Positions 12,286 through 25,270 of a stretch of DNA of 64,000 nucleotides are shown one piece after another; the first letter of the stretch is position 1, and each line of letters begins with the position of its first letter. A model generated the notes under the pieces. The model saw only the letters and a program-made list of their open reading frames with translations, did not search any database and was not told where the DNA came from. A program made the position numbers and the translations under genes. The stretch comes from Euglena gracilis (lineage: Eukaryota > Euglenozoa > Euglenophyceae > Euglenales > Euglenaceae), in assembly GCA_900893395.1 (NCBI GenBank), contig CAAHFI011993754.1, forward strand, positions 1 to 64,000, read 5' to 3'.

Positions 12286-15200
12286 ACAAGGGATTTTGTT
12301 ATTTTGGGGCCCTCGAACAGTTGGGCAACAAAAGGGATTTGCCCCCCAATCTGGGTTACACAAGGGATTTGCCCCCAAAACGGGTGGGTAACACAAGGGA
12401 TTTTGTTATTTTGGGGCCCTCGAACAGTTGGGCAACAAAAGGGATTTGCCCCCCAAATCAGTTGGGTTACACAAGGGATTTGCCCCCCAAAACGGGTGGG
12501 TAACACAAGGGATTTTGTTATTTTGGGGCCCTCGAACAGTTGGGCAACAAAAGGGATTTGCCCCCAATCAGGTGGGTAACACAAGGGATTTTGTTATTTA
12601 GGGGCCCTCGAACAGTTGGGCAACAAAAGGGATTTGCCCCCCAACAGTTGGGTTCACAAGGGATTTGCCCCCAAAACGGGTGGGTAACACAAGGGATTTT
12701 GTTATTTTGGGGCCCTCGAACAGTTGGGCAACAAAAGGGATTTGCCCCCCAAACGGGTGGGTAACACAAGGGATTTTGTTATTTTGGGGCCCTCGAACAG
12801 TTGGGCAACAAAAGGGATTTGCCCCCCAACAGTTGGGCACAAGGGATTTGCCCCCAAAACGGGTGGGTAACACAAGGGATTTTGTTATTTTGGGGCCCTC
12901 GAACAGTTGGGCAACAAAAGGGATTTGCCCCCCAAATCAGTTGGGTTACACAAGGGATTTGCCCCCAAAACGGGTGGGTAACACAAGGGATTTTGTTATT
13001 TTGGGGCCCTCGAACAGTTGGGCAACAAAAGGGATTTGCCCCCAAACGGGTGGGTAACACAAGGGATTTTGTTATTTTGGGGCCCTCGAACAGTTGGGCA
13101 ACAAAAGGGATTTGCCCCCCAGATCAGTTGGGTTACACAAGGGATTTGCCCCCCAAAACGGGTGGGTAACACAAGGGATTTTGTTATTTTGGGGCCCTCG
13201 AACAGTTGGGCAACAAAAGGGATTTGCCCCCAAAACGGGTGGGTAACACAAGGGATTTTGTTATTTTGGGGCCCTCGAACAGTTGGGCAACAAAAGGGAT
13301 TTGCCCCCAACAGTTGGGCACAAGGGATTTGCCCCCAAAACGGGTGGGTAACACAAGGGATTTTGTTATTTGGGGCCCCGAACAGTTGGGCAACAAAAGG
13401 GATTTGCCCCCAAGTTGGGCACAAGGGATTTGCCCCCAAAAGGGTGGGTAACACAAGGGATTTTGTTATTTTGGGGCCCTCGAACAGTTGGGCAACAAAA
13501 GGGATTTGCCCCCCAGATCGTTGGTTACACAAGGGATTTGCCCCCAAAACGGGTGGGTAACACAAGGGATTTTGTTATTTGGGGCCCTCGAACAGTTGGG
13601 CAACAAAAGGGATTTGCCCCCAAAACGGGTGGGTAACACAAGGGATTTTGTTATTTTGGGGCCCCGAACAGTTGGGCAACAAAAGGGATTTGCCCCCCAG
13701 ATCAGTTGGGTTACACAAGGGATTTGCCCCCAAAAGGGTGGGTAACACAAGGGATTTTGTTATTTTGGGCCCTCGAACAGTTGGGCAACAAAAGGGATTT
13801 GCCCCCCAAACAGTTGGGCACAAGGGATTTGCCCCCAAAACGGGTGGGTAACACAAGGGATTTTGTTATTTTGGGGCCCTCGAACAGTTGGGCAACAAAA
13901 GGGATTTGCCCCCCAATCAGTTGGGTTACACAAGGGATTTGCCCCCAAAACGGGTGGGTAACACAAGGGATTTTGTTATTTTGGGGCCCTCGAACAGTTG
14001 GGCAACAAAAGGGATTTGCCCCCCAAAACGGGTGGGTAACACAAGGGATTTTGTTATTTTGGGGCCCTCGAACAGTTGGGCAACAAAAGGGATTTGCCCC
14101 CCAATCAGTTGGGTTACACAAGGGATTTGCCCCCAAAACGGGTGGGTAACACAAGGGATTTTGTTATTTTGGGGCCCTCGAACAGTTGGGCAACAAAAGG
14201 GATTTGCCCCCAACAGGTTGGTTACACAAGGGATTTGCCCCCCAAAACGGGTGGGTAACACAAGGGATTTTGTTATTTTGGGGCCCTCGAACAGTTGGGC
14301 AACAAAAGGGATTTGCCCCCCAATCAGTTGGGTTACACAAGGGATTTGCCCCCCAAAACGGTGGGTAACACAAGGGATTTTGTTATTTGGGCCCTCGAAC
14401 AGTTGGGCAACAAAAGGGATTTGCCCCCCAAATCAGTTGGTACACAAGGGATTGCCCCCAAAACGGGTGGGTAACACAAGGGATTTTGTTATTTTGGGGC
14501 CCTCGAACAGTTGGGCAACAAAAGGGATTTGCCCCCAATCAGTTGGGCACAAGGGATTTGCCCCCAAAACGGGTGGGTAACACAAGGGATTTTGTTATTT
14601 TGGGGCCCTCGAACAGTTGGGCAACAAAAGGGATTTGCCCCCCAAATCGGTTGGGTTACACAAGGGATTTGCCCCCAAAACGGGTGGGTAACACAAGGGA
14701 TTTTGTTATTTTGGGGCCCTCGAACAGTTGGGCAACAAAAGGGATTTGCCCCCCAAGTTGGGTTACACAAGGGATTTGCCCCCAAAACGGGTGGGTAACA
14801 CAAGGGATTTTGTTATTTTGGGGCCCTCGAACAGTTGGGCAACAAAAGGGATTTGCCCCCAAAACGGGTGGTAACACAAGGGATTTTGTTATTTTGGGGC
14901 CTCGAACAGTTGGGCAACAAAAGGGATTTGCCCCAATCAGTTGGGTTACACAAGGGATTTGCCCCCAAAACGGGTGGGTAACACAAGGATTTTGTTATTT
15001 TGGGGCCCTCGAACAGTTGGGCAACAAAAGGGATTTGCCCCCAAACGGGTGGGTAACACAAGGGATTTTGTTATTTTGGGGCCCTCGAACAGTTGGGCAA
15101 CAAAAGGGATTTGCCCCCAAACAGTTGGGCACAAAAGGGATTTGCCCCCCAAAACGGGTGGGTAACACAAGGGATTTTGTTATTTTGGGGCCCTCGAACA

Positions 15201-16006
15201 GTTGGGCAACAAAAGGGATTTGCCCCCCAAAACGTTGGGTTACACAAGGGATTTGCCCCAAAACGGGTGGGTAACACAAGGGATTTTGTTATTTTGGGGC
15301 CCTCGAACAGTTGGGCAACAAAAGGGATTTGCCCCCAAAACGGTGGGTAACACAAGGGATTTTGTTATTTTGGGGCCCTCGAACAGTTGGGCAACAAAAG
15401 GGATTGCCCCCAATCAGTTGGGCACAAGGGATTTGCCCCCAAAACGGTGGGTAACACAAGGGATTTTGTTATTTTGGGGCCCTCGAACAGTTGGGCAACA
15501 AAAGGGATTTGCCCCCCAAAACGGGTGGGTAACACAAGGGATTTTGTTATTTGGGGCCCTCGAACAGTTGGCAACAAAAGGGATTTGCCCCCCAACAGTT
15601 GGGCAACAAAGGATTTGCCCCCAAAACGGGTGGGTAACACAAGGGATTTTGTTATTTTGGGGCCCTCGAACAGTTGGGCAACAAAAGGGATTTGCCCCCC
15701 AAAACGGTGGGTAACACAAGGGATTTTGTTATTTGGGCCCTCGAACAGTTGGGCAACAAAAGGGATTTGCCCCCAAACATTTGGGTTACACAAGGGATTT
15801 GCCCCCAAAACGGGTGGGTAACACAAGGATTTTGTATTTTGGGGCCTCGAACAGTTGGCAACAAAAGGGATTTTGCCCCCAGATCAGTTGGGTTACACAA
15901 GGGATTGCCCCCCAAAACGGGTGGGTAACACAAGGGATTTTGTTATTTTTGGGGCCCTCGAACAGTTGGGCAACAAAAGGGATTTGCCCCCCAACGGGTG
16001 GGTAAC

Positions 16007-16040
16007 ACAAGGGATTTGGGCCCCTCGAACAGTTGGGGCA
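16007..16040 (+). repeat. Module a with tail lost
   Basis: ACACAAGGGATTTGGGCCCCTCGAACAG is read where a normal tail would carry TGTTATTTTG between ATTT and GGGG. The b module after it has GTTGGGGCAAC with an extra G. Confidence 0.75.
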
Positions 16041-18195
16041 ACAAAAGGGATTTGCCCCCAAAGGGTGGGTAACACAAGGGATTTTGTATTTTGGGCCCTC
16101 GAACAGTTGGGCAACAAAAAGGGATTTGCCCCCCAATCAGTTGGGTACACAAGGGATTTGCCCCCAAAACGGGTGGGTAACACAAGGGATTTTGTTATTT
16201 TGGGGCCCTCGAACAGTTGGGCAACAAAAGGGATTTGCCCCCAAAACGGGTGGTAACACAAGGGATTTTGTTATTTTGGGCCTCGAACAGTTGGGCAACA
16301 AAAGGGATTTGCCCCCCAAAACGGTGGGTTACACAAGGGATTTGCCCCCAAACGGGGTGGGTAACACAAGGGATTTTGTTATTTTGGGCCCTCGAACAGT
16401 TGGGCAACAAAAGGGATTTGCCCCAAAACGGGTGGGTAACACAAGGGATTTTGTTATTTTGGGGCCCTCGAACAGTTGGGCAACAAAAGGGATTTGCCCC
16501 CCAAACGGTGGGTTACACAAGGGATTTGCCCCCAAAACGGGTGGGTAACACAAGGATTTTTGTTATTTTGGGGCCCTCGAACAGTTGGGCAACAAAAGGG
16601 ATTTGCCCCCAAAACGGGTGGGTAACACAAGGATTTTGTTATTTTGGGCCCTCGAACAGTTGGGCAAAAAAGGGATTTGCCCCCCAGATCAGTTGGGAAC
16701 AAGGGATTTGCCCCCAAAACGGGTGGGTAACACAAGGGATTTTGTTATTTTGGGGCCCTCGAACAGTTGGGCAAACAAAAGGGATTTGCCAAACGGGTGG
16801 GTAACACAAGGGATTTTGTTATTTTGGGGCCCTCGAACAGTTGGGCAACAAAAGGGATTTGCCCCCCAATCAGTTGGGCACAAAGGGATTTGCCCCCAAA
16901 CGGGTGGGTAACACAAGGGATTTGTTATTTTGGGGCCCTCGAACAGTTGGGCAACAAAAGGGATTTGCCCCAAACGGGTGGGTAACACAAGGGATTTTGT
17001 TTTTGGGGCCCTCGAACAGTTGGGCAACAAAAGGGATTTGCCCCCCAAAACGGGTGGGAACACAAGGGATTTTGTTATTTTGGGGCCCTCGAACAGTTGG
17101 GCAACAAAAGGGATTTGCCCCCAAAACGGGTGGGTAACACAAGGGATTTTGTTATTTTGGGGCCTCGAACAGTTGGGCAACAAAAGGGATTTGCCCCCCA
17201 AAACGGGTGGGTAACACAAGGGATTTTGTTATTTTGGGCCCTCGAACAGGTTGGGCAACAAAAGGGATTTTGCCCCAGATCAGTTGGGCAACAAAGGGAT
17301 TTGCCCCAAAACGGGTGGGTAACACAAGGGATTTTGTTATTTTGGGGCCCTCGAACAGTTGGGCAACAAAAGGGATTTGCCCCCAAAAGGGTGGGTAACA
17401 CAAGGGATTTTTTGTTATTTGGGGCCCTCGAACAGTTGGGCAACAAAAGGGATTTGCCCCCCAGATCAGTTGGGCAACAAAAGGGATTTGCCCCAAAACG
17501 GGTGGGTAACACAAGGGATTTTGTTATTTTGGGGCCCTCGAACAGTTGGGCAACAAAAGGGATTTGCCCCAAAACGGGTGGGTACACAAGGGATTTTGTT
17601 ATTTGGGGCCCTCGAACAGTTGGGCAAACAAAAGGGATTTGCCCCCAACAGTTGGGTTACACAAGGGATTTGCCCCCAAAACGGGTGGGTAACACAAGGG
17701 ATTTTGTTATTTTGGGGCCTCGAACATTGGGCAACAAAAGGGATTTTGCCCCCAGCAGGTTACACAAGGGATTTTGCCCCCCAAAACGGGTGGGTAACAC
17801 AAGGGATTTTGTTATTTGGGGCCCTCGAACAGTTGGGCAACAAAAGGGATTTGCCCCCCAAACAAGGTGGGTAACACAGGGATTTTGTTATTTTGGGGCC
17901 CTCGAACAGTTGGGCAACAAAAGGGATTTGCCCCCCAAAACAGTTGGGACAAGGGATTTGCCCCCCAACGTGGGGTAAACACAGGGATTTTGTTATTTTT
18001 TGGGGCCCTCGAACAGTTGGGCAACAAAAGGGATTTGCCCCCCAAACACGGGTGGGTAACACAAGGGATTTTGTATATTTTGGGCCCTCGAACAGTTGGG
18101 CAACAAAGGGATTTGCCCCCAAACGGGTGGGTAACACAAGGGATTTTGTTATTTAGGGGCCCTCGAACAGTTGGGCAACAAAAGGGATTTGCCCC

Positions 18196-18230
18196 CAACA
18201 GTTGGGTTTACACAAGGATTTTGTTATTTT
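18196..18230 (+). repeat. c/a hybrid module
   Basis: The first half of c (AACAGTTGGGTTTACACAAGG) is joined to the a tail ATTTTGTTATTTTGGGG. The end of c and the start of a, about 34 bp together, are missing. The break lies in CACAAGGGATTT, which c and a share, so exchange between aligned c and a explains it. Confidence 0.82.
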
Positions 18231-21200
18231 GGGGCCCTCGAACAGTTGGGCAACAAAAGGGATTTGCCCCCAATCAGTTGGTTACACAAGGGATTTGCCC
18301 CCCAAAACGGGTGGGTAACACAAGGGATTTTGTTATTTTGGGGCCCTCGAACAGTTGGGCAACAAAAGGGATTTGCCCCCAAAACGGGTGGGTAACACAA
18401 GGGATTTTGTTATTTTGGGCCCTCGAACAGTTGGGCAACAAAAGGATTTGCCCCCAAAACGGGTTGGGGTAACACAAGGGATTTTGTTATTTTGGGGCCC
18501 TCGAACATTGGGCAACAAAAAGGGATTTGCCCCCCAAAACGGGTGGGTAACACAAGGGATTTTGGTTATTTTGGGGCCCTCGAACAGTTGGGCAACAAAG
18601 GGATTTGCCCCCCAAAACGGGTGGGTAACACAAGGGATTTTGTTATTTTGGGGCCCTCGAACAGTTGGGCAACAAAAGGGATTTGCCCCCAATCAGTTGG
18701 GTTACACAAGGGATTTGCCCCCAAAACGGGTGGGTAACACAAAGGGATTTTGTTATTTTGGGGCCCTCGAACAGTTGGGCAACAAAAGGGATTTGCCCCC
18801 AAATCAGTTGGGTTACACAAGGGATTTGCCCCCCAAAACGGGTGGGTAACACAAGGGATTTTGTTATTTTGGGGCCCTCGAACAGTTGGGCAACAAAAGG
18901 GATTTGCCCCCAGATCAGTTGGGTACACAAGGGATTTGCCCCCCAAAACGGGTGGGTAACACAAGGGATTTTGTTATTTTGGGGCCCTCGAACAGTTGGG
19001 CAACAAAAGGGATTTGCCCCCCAAACATTGGTTACAACAAGGGATTTGCCCCCAAAACGGGTGGGTAACACAAGGGATTTTGTTATTTGGGGCCCTCGAA
19101 CAGTTGGGCAACAAAGGGATTTCCCCCCAATCAGTTGGGTTACACAAGGGATTTGCCCCCAAAACGGGTGTGTAACACAAGGGATTTTGTTATTTGGGGC
19201 CCTCGAACAGTTGGGCAACAAAAGGGATTTGCCCCCCAAAACAGTTGGGTTACACAAGGGATTTGCCCCCAAAACGGGTGGGTAACACAAGGGATTTTGT
19301 TATTTTGGGGCCCTCGAACAGTTGGGCAACAAAAGGGATTTGCCCCCCAATCAGTTGGGTTAACAAAGGGATTTGCCCCCCAAAACGGGTGGGTAACACA
19401 AGGGATTTTGTTATTTTGGGGCCCTCGAACAGTTGGGCAACAAAAGGGATTTGCCCCCAAAACGGGTGGGTAACACAAGGGATTTGCCCCAAAACGGTGG
19501 GTAACACAAGGGATTTGTTATTTTGGGGCCCCGAACAGTTGGGCAACAAAAGGGATTTGCCCCCAAATCAGTTGGGTTACAACAAGGGATTTGCCCCCAA
19601 AACGGGTGGGTAACACAAGGGATTTTGTTATTTTGGGGCCCTCGAACAGTTGGGCAACAAAAGTTTGCCCCCCAAAACGGGTGGGTAACACAAGGGATTT
19701 TGTTATTTTGGGGCCCTCGAACAGTTGGCAACAAAAGGGATTTGCCCCCCAAAGTTGGGCACAAGGGATTTGCCCCCAAAACGGGTGGGTAACACAAGGG
19801 ATTTTGTTATTTTGGGGCCCTCGAACAGTTGGGCAACAAAAGGGATTTGCCCCCAAATCAGTTGGGTTACACAAGGGATTTGCCCCCAAAACGGGTGGGT
19901 AACACAAGGGATTTTGTTATTTTGGGGCCCTCGAACAGTTGGGCAACAAAAGGGATTTGCCCCCCAAAACGGGTGGGTAACACAAGGGATTTTGTTATTT
20001 TGGGGCCCGAACAGTTGGGCAACAAAAGGGATTTGCCCCAAAACGGGTGGGTAACACAAGGGATTTTGTTATTTTGGGGCCCTCGAACAGTTGGGCAACA
20101 AAAGGGATTTGCCCCCAATCAGTTGGGTTACACAAGGGATTTGCCCCCAAAACGGGTGGGTAACACAAGGGATTTTGTTATTTTGGGGCCCTCGAACAGT
20201 TGGGCAACAAAAGGGATTTGCCCCCAAAACGGGTTGGGTAACAAGGGATTTTGTTATTTTGGGGCCCTCGAACGTGGGCAACAAAGGGATTTGCCCCCAA
20301 CAGTTGGGTTACACAAGGGATTTGCCCCCAAAACGGGTGGGTAACACAAGGGATTTTGTTATTTTGGGGCCCTCGAACAGTTGGGCAACAAAAGGGATTT
20401 GCCCCCAATCAGTTGGTTACACAAGGGATTTGCCCCCAAAACGGGGGGTAACACAAGGGATTTTGTTATTTTGGGCCCTCGAACAGTTGGGCAACAAAAG
20501 GGATTTGCCCCCCAATCAGTTGGGTTACACAAGGGATTTGCCCCCAAAACGGGTGGGTAACACAAGGGATTTTGTTATTTTGGGGCCCCGAACAGTTGGC
20601 AACAAAAGGGATTTGCCCCCAAAACGGTGGGTAACACAAGGGATTTTGTTATTTTGGGGCCCTCGAACAGTTGGGCAACAAAAGGGATTTGCCCCCAAAT
20701 CAGTTGGGTTACACAAGGGATTTGCCCCCAAAACGGGTGGGTAACACAAGGGATTTTGTTATTTTGGGGCCCTCGAACAGTTGGGCAACAAAAGGGATTT
20801 GCCCCCAAATCAGTTGGGTTACACAAGGGATTTGCCCCCAAAACGGGTGGGTAACACAAGGGATTTTGTTATTTGGGGCCCTCGAACAGTTGGGCAACAA
20901 AAGGGATTTGCCCCCATCAGTTGGGTTAACACAAGGGATTTGCCCCCAAAACGGGTGGGTAACACAAGGGATTTTGTTATTTTGGGGCCCTCGAACAGTT
21001 GGGCAACAAAAGGGATTTGCCCCCAAATCAGTTGGGTTACACAAGGGATTTGCCCCCAAAACGGGTGGGTAACACAAGGGATTTTGTTATTTTGGGGCCC
21101 TCGAACAGTTGGGCAACAAAAGGGATTTGCCCCCAAAACGGGTGGGTAACACAAGGGATTTTGTTATTTTGGGGCCCTCGAACAGTTGGGCAACAAAGGG

Positions 21201-21420
21201 ATTTGCCCCCAAATCAGTTGGGTTACACAAGGGATTTGCCCCCAAAACGGGTGGGTAACACAAGGGATTTTGTTATTTTGGGGCCCTCGAACAGTTGGGC
21301 AACAAAAGGGATTTGCCCCCAAAGTTGGGTACACAAGGGATTTGCCCCCAAAACGGGTGGGTAACACAAGGGATTTTGTTATTTTGGGGCCCTCGAACAG
21401 TTGGGCAACAAAAGGGATTT

Positions 21421-21460
21421 GCCCCCAAAACACAAGGGATTGCCCCCCAAAACGGGTGGG
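21421..21460 (+). repeat. c module truncated to its last part
   Basis: After GCCCCC the sequence is AAAACACAAGGGATTGCCCCCC. ATCAGTTGGGTT is missing, leaving only ACACAAGGG onwards. Confidence 0.75.
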
Positions 21461-23210
21461 TAACACAAGGGATTTTGTTATTTTGGGGCCCTCGAACAGT
21501 TGGGCAACAAAAGGGATTTGCCCCCCAATCAGTTGGGTTACACAAGGGATTTGCCCCAAAACGGGTGGGTAACACAAGGGATTTTGTTATTTTGGGGCCC
21601 TCGAACAGTTGGGCAACAAAAGGGATTTGCCCCCAAAACGGGTGGGTAACACAAGGGATTTTGTTATTTTGGGGCCCTCGAACAGTTGGGCAACAAAAGG
21701 GATTTGCCCCCAATCAGTTGGGTTACACAAGGGATTTGCCCCCCAAAACGGGTGGGTAACACAAGGGATTTTGTTATTTTGGGGCCCTCGAACAGTTGGG
21801 CAACAAAAGGGATTTGCCCCCCAATCAGTTGGGTTACACAAGGGATTTGCCCCCAAACGGGTGGGTAACACAAGGGATTTTGTTATTTTGGGGCCCTCGA
21901 ACAGTTGGGCAACAAAAGGGATTTGCCCCCCAATCAGTTGGGTACACAAGGGATTTGCCAAAACGGGTGGTAACACAAGGGATTTTGTTATTTTGGGGCC
22001 CCGAACAGTTGGGCAACAAAGGGATTTGCCCCCAAAACGGGTGGGTAACACAAGGGATTTTGTTATTTTGGGGCCCTCGAACAGTTGGGCAACAAAAGGG
22101 ATTTGCCCCCCAAATCAGTTGGGTTACACAAGGGATTTGCCCCCAAAACGGGTGGGTAACACAAGGGATTTTGTTATTTTGGGGCCCTCGAACAGTTGGG
22201 CAACAAAAGGGATTTGCCCCCCAAATCAGTTGGGTTACACAAGGGATTTGCCCCCAAACGGGTGGGTAACACAAGGGATTTTGTTATTTTGGGGCCCTCG
22301 AACAGTTGGGCAACAAAAGGGATTTGCCCCCAAAACGGGTGGGTAACACAAGGGATTTTGTTATTTTGGGGCCCTCGAACAGTTGGGCAACAAAAGGGAT
22401 TTGCCCCCCAAATCAGTTGGGTACAAGGGATTTGCCCCCAAAACGGGTGGGTAACACAAGGGATTTTGTTATTTTGGGGCCCTCGAACAGTTGGGCAACA
22501 AAAGGGATTTGCCCCCAAATCAGTTGGGTTACACAAGGGATTTGCCCCCAAAACGGGTGGGTAACACAAGGGATTTTGTTATTTTGGGGCCCTCGAACAG
22601 TTGGGCAACAAAAGGGATTTGCCCCCCAATCAGTTGGGTTACACAAGGGATTTGCCCCCAAAACGGGTGGGTAACACAAGGGATTTTGTTATTTGGGGCC
22701 CTCGAACAGTTGGGCAACAAAAGGGATTTGCCCCCAAACGTGGGTTACACAAGGGATTTGCCCCCAAAACGGGTGGGTAACACAAGGGATTTTGTTATTT
22801 TGGGGCCCTCGAACAGTTGGGCAACAAAAGGGATTTGCCCCCCAAACAGGGTGGGTAACACAAGGGATTTTGTTATTTTGGGGCCTCGAACAGTTGGGCA
22901 ACAAAAGGGATTTGCCCCCAAATCAGTTGGGTTACACAAGGGATTTGCCCCCAAAACGGGTGGGTAACACAAGGGATTTGTTATTTTGGGGCCCTCGAAC
23001 AGTTGGGCAACAAAAGGGATTTGCCCCCAAAACGGGTGGGTAACACAAGGGATTTTGTTATTTTGGGGCCCTCGAACAGTTGGGCAACAAAAGGGATTTG
23101 CCCCCCAAAACAGTTGGGTTACACAAGGGATTTGCCCCCAAAACGGTGTGGTAACACAAGGGATTTTGTTATTTTGGGGCCCTCGAACAGTTGGGCAACA
23201 AAAGGGATTT

Positions 23211-23551
23211 GCCCCCCACAAGGGATTTGCGGGTGGGTAACACAAGGGATTTTGTTATTTTGGGGCCCTCGAACAGTTGGGCAACAAAAGGGATTTGCCC
23301 CCAAATCAGTTGGGTTACACAAGGGATTTGCCCCCAAAACGGGTGGGTAACACAAAGGGATTTTGTTATTTTGGGGCCCTCGAACAGTTGGGCAACAAAA
23401 GGGATTTGCCCCCCAGTTGGGTTACAACCCCCAAAACGGGTGGGTAACACAAGGGATTTTGTTATTTTGGGGCCCTCGAACAGTTGGGCAACAAAAGGGA
23501 TTTGCCCCCAAACGGGTGGGTAACAAGGGTTATTTGCCCTCGAACAGTGGG
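23211..23551 (+). repeat. Cluster of three rearranged units
   Basis: At 23217-23238 c is cut to ACAAGGGATTTG and fused to CGGGTGGGTAAC. At 23411-23435 CAGTTGGGTTACAA goes directly to CCCCCAAAACGGG, losing CAAGGGATTTG. At 23521-23551 TAACAAGGGTTATTTGCCC is followed by TCGAACAG, so most of the a tail is lost. Three different changes within about 340 bp is unusual compared with neighbouring kilobases. Confidence 0.75.
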
Positions 23552-23730
23552 CAACAAAAGGGATTTGCCCCCAACAGTTGGGCAACAAAAGGATTTGCCC
23601 CCCAAAACGGGTGGGTAACACAAGGGATTTTGTTATTTTGGGGCCCTCGAACAGTTGGGCAACAAAAGGGATTTGCCCCCAAATCGTTGGGTAACACAAG
23701 GATTTTGCCCCCAAAACGGGTGGGTAACAC

Positions 23731-23752
23731 AAGGGATTTTGGGGCCCGAACA
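23731..23752 (+). repeat. Module a without the duplicated ATTTTGTT segment
   Basis: GGGATTTTGGGGCCCGAAC is read; TTATTTTG or equivalent is missing. A second copy of the same kind of loss is at 24598-24620 (GGGATTTTGGGCCC). Slippage between the two ATTTTG copies in the tail would produce exactly this. Confidence 0.78.
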
Positions 23753-24597
23753 GTTGGGCAACAAAAGGGATTTGCCCCCCAAACGGGTGGGTAACACAAG
23801 GGTTTTGTTATTTTGGGGCCCTCGAACAGTTGGGCAACAAAAGGGATTTGCCCCCAAAGTTGGGCACAAGGATTTGCCCCCCAAAACGGGTGGGTAACAC
23901 AAGGGATTTTGTTATTTTGGGGCCTCGAACAGTTGGGCACAAAAGGGATTTGCCCCCCAAATCAGTTGGGTTACACAAGGGATTTGCCCCCAAAACGGGT
24001 GGGTAACACAAGGGATTTTGTTATTTTGGGGCCCTCGAACAGTTGGGCAACAAAAGGGATTTGCCCCCAAATCAGTTGGGTTACACAAGGGATTTGCCCC
24101 CAAAACGGGTGGGTAACACAAGGGATTTTGTTATTTTGGGGCCCTCGAACAGTTGGGCAACAAAAGGGATTTGCCCCCAAAACGGGTGGGTAACACAAGG
24201 GATTTTGTTATTTTGGGGCCTCGAACAGTTGGGCAACAAAAGGGATTTGCCCCCCAATCAGTTGGGTTACACAAGGGATTTGCCCCCAAAACGGGTGGGT
24301 AACACAAGGGATTTTGTTATTTTGGGGCCCTCGAACAGTTGGGCAACAAAAGGGATTTGCCCCCAAATCAGTTGGTTCACAAGGGATTTGCCCCCCAAAA
24401 CGGGTGGTAACACAAGGGATTTTGTTATTTTGGGGCCCTCGAACAGTTGGGCAACAAAAGGGATTTGCCCCCCAATCAGTTGGGTTCACAAGGGATTTGC
24501 CCCCAAAACGGTGGGTAACACAAGGGATTTTGTTATTTTGGGGCCCTCGAACAGTTGGGCAACAAAAGGGATTTGCCCCCCAAACGGGTGGGTAACA

Positions 24598-24620
24598 CAA
24601 GGGATTTTGGGCCCTCGAAC
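24598..24620 (+). repeat. Module a without the duplicated ATTTTGTT segment (second case)
   Basis: Same class of loss as at 23731-23752, here with GGGCCC rather than GGGGCCC. About 870 bp separates the two, so they could be one event copied or two independent slips. Confidence 0.75.
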
Positions 24621-25230
24621 AGTTGGGCAACAAAGGGATTTGCCCCCCAAAAGTGGGTTACACAAGGGATTTGCCCCCAAAACGGGTGGGTAACACAAGG
24701 GATTTTGTTATTTTGGGGCCCTCGAACAGTTGGGCAACAAAAGGGATTTGCCCCCCAATCAGTTGGGTTACACAAGGGATTTGCCCCCAAAACGGGTGGG
24801 TAACACAAGGGATTTTGTTATTTTGGGGCCTCGAACAGTTGGGCAACAAAAGGGATTTGCCCCCAAAACGGGTGGGTAACACAAGGGATTTTGTTATTTT
24901 GGGGCCTCGAACAGTTGGGCAACAAAAGGGATTTGCCCCCCAAATCAGTTGGGTTCACAAGGGATTTGCCCCAAAACGGGTGGGTAACACAAGGGATTTT
25001 GTTATTTTGGGGCCTCGAACAGTTGGGCAACAAAAGGGATTTGCCCCCAAATCAGTTGGGTTCACAAGGGATTTGCCCCCAAAACGGGTGGGTAACACAA
25101 GGGATTTTGTTATTTTGGGGCCCCGAACAGTTGGGCAACAAAAGGGATTTGCCCCCCAAAACGGGTGGGTAACACAAGGGATTTTGTTTTTGGGGCCTCG
25201 AACAGTTGGGCAACAAAAGGGATTTGCCCC

Positions 25231-25270
25231 CAACAACACAAGGGATTTGCCCCCAAAGTGGGTAACACAA
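25231..25270 (+). repeat. Short c and short a in one unit
   Basis: CCCCCAACAACACAAGGGATTTG shows a c that has lost TCAGTTGGGTT. The following a starts AAAGTGGGTAAC, lacking CGGG. Confidence 0.7.

Larger units (their letters stand above)
9315..16885 (+). repeat. Domain enriched in the c subtype GGGCACAAGGG
   Basis: c modules with GTTGGGCACAAGGG in place of GTTGGGTTACACAAGGG occur at about 9321, 9426, 10506, 11168, 12253, 12836, 13316, 13408, 13816, 14541, 15126, 15419 and 16875. They are scattered elsewhere (19757, 23863, 32594, 32916, 34286, 48976, 51412, 56627) but not concentrated. Many also have CAACAG or AAACAG instead of ATCAG. They lie among ordinary TTACACAA long units and short units. 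Confidence 0.75.
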
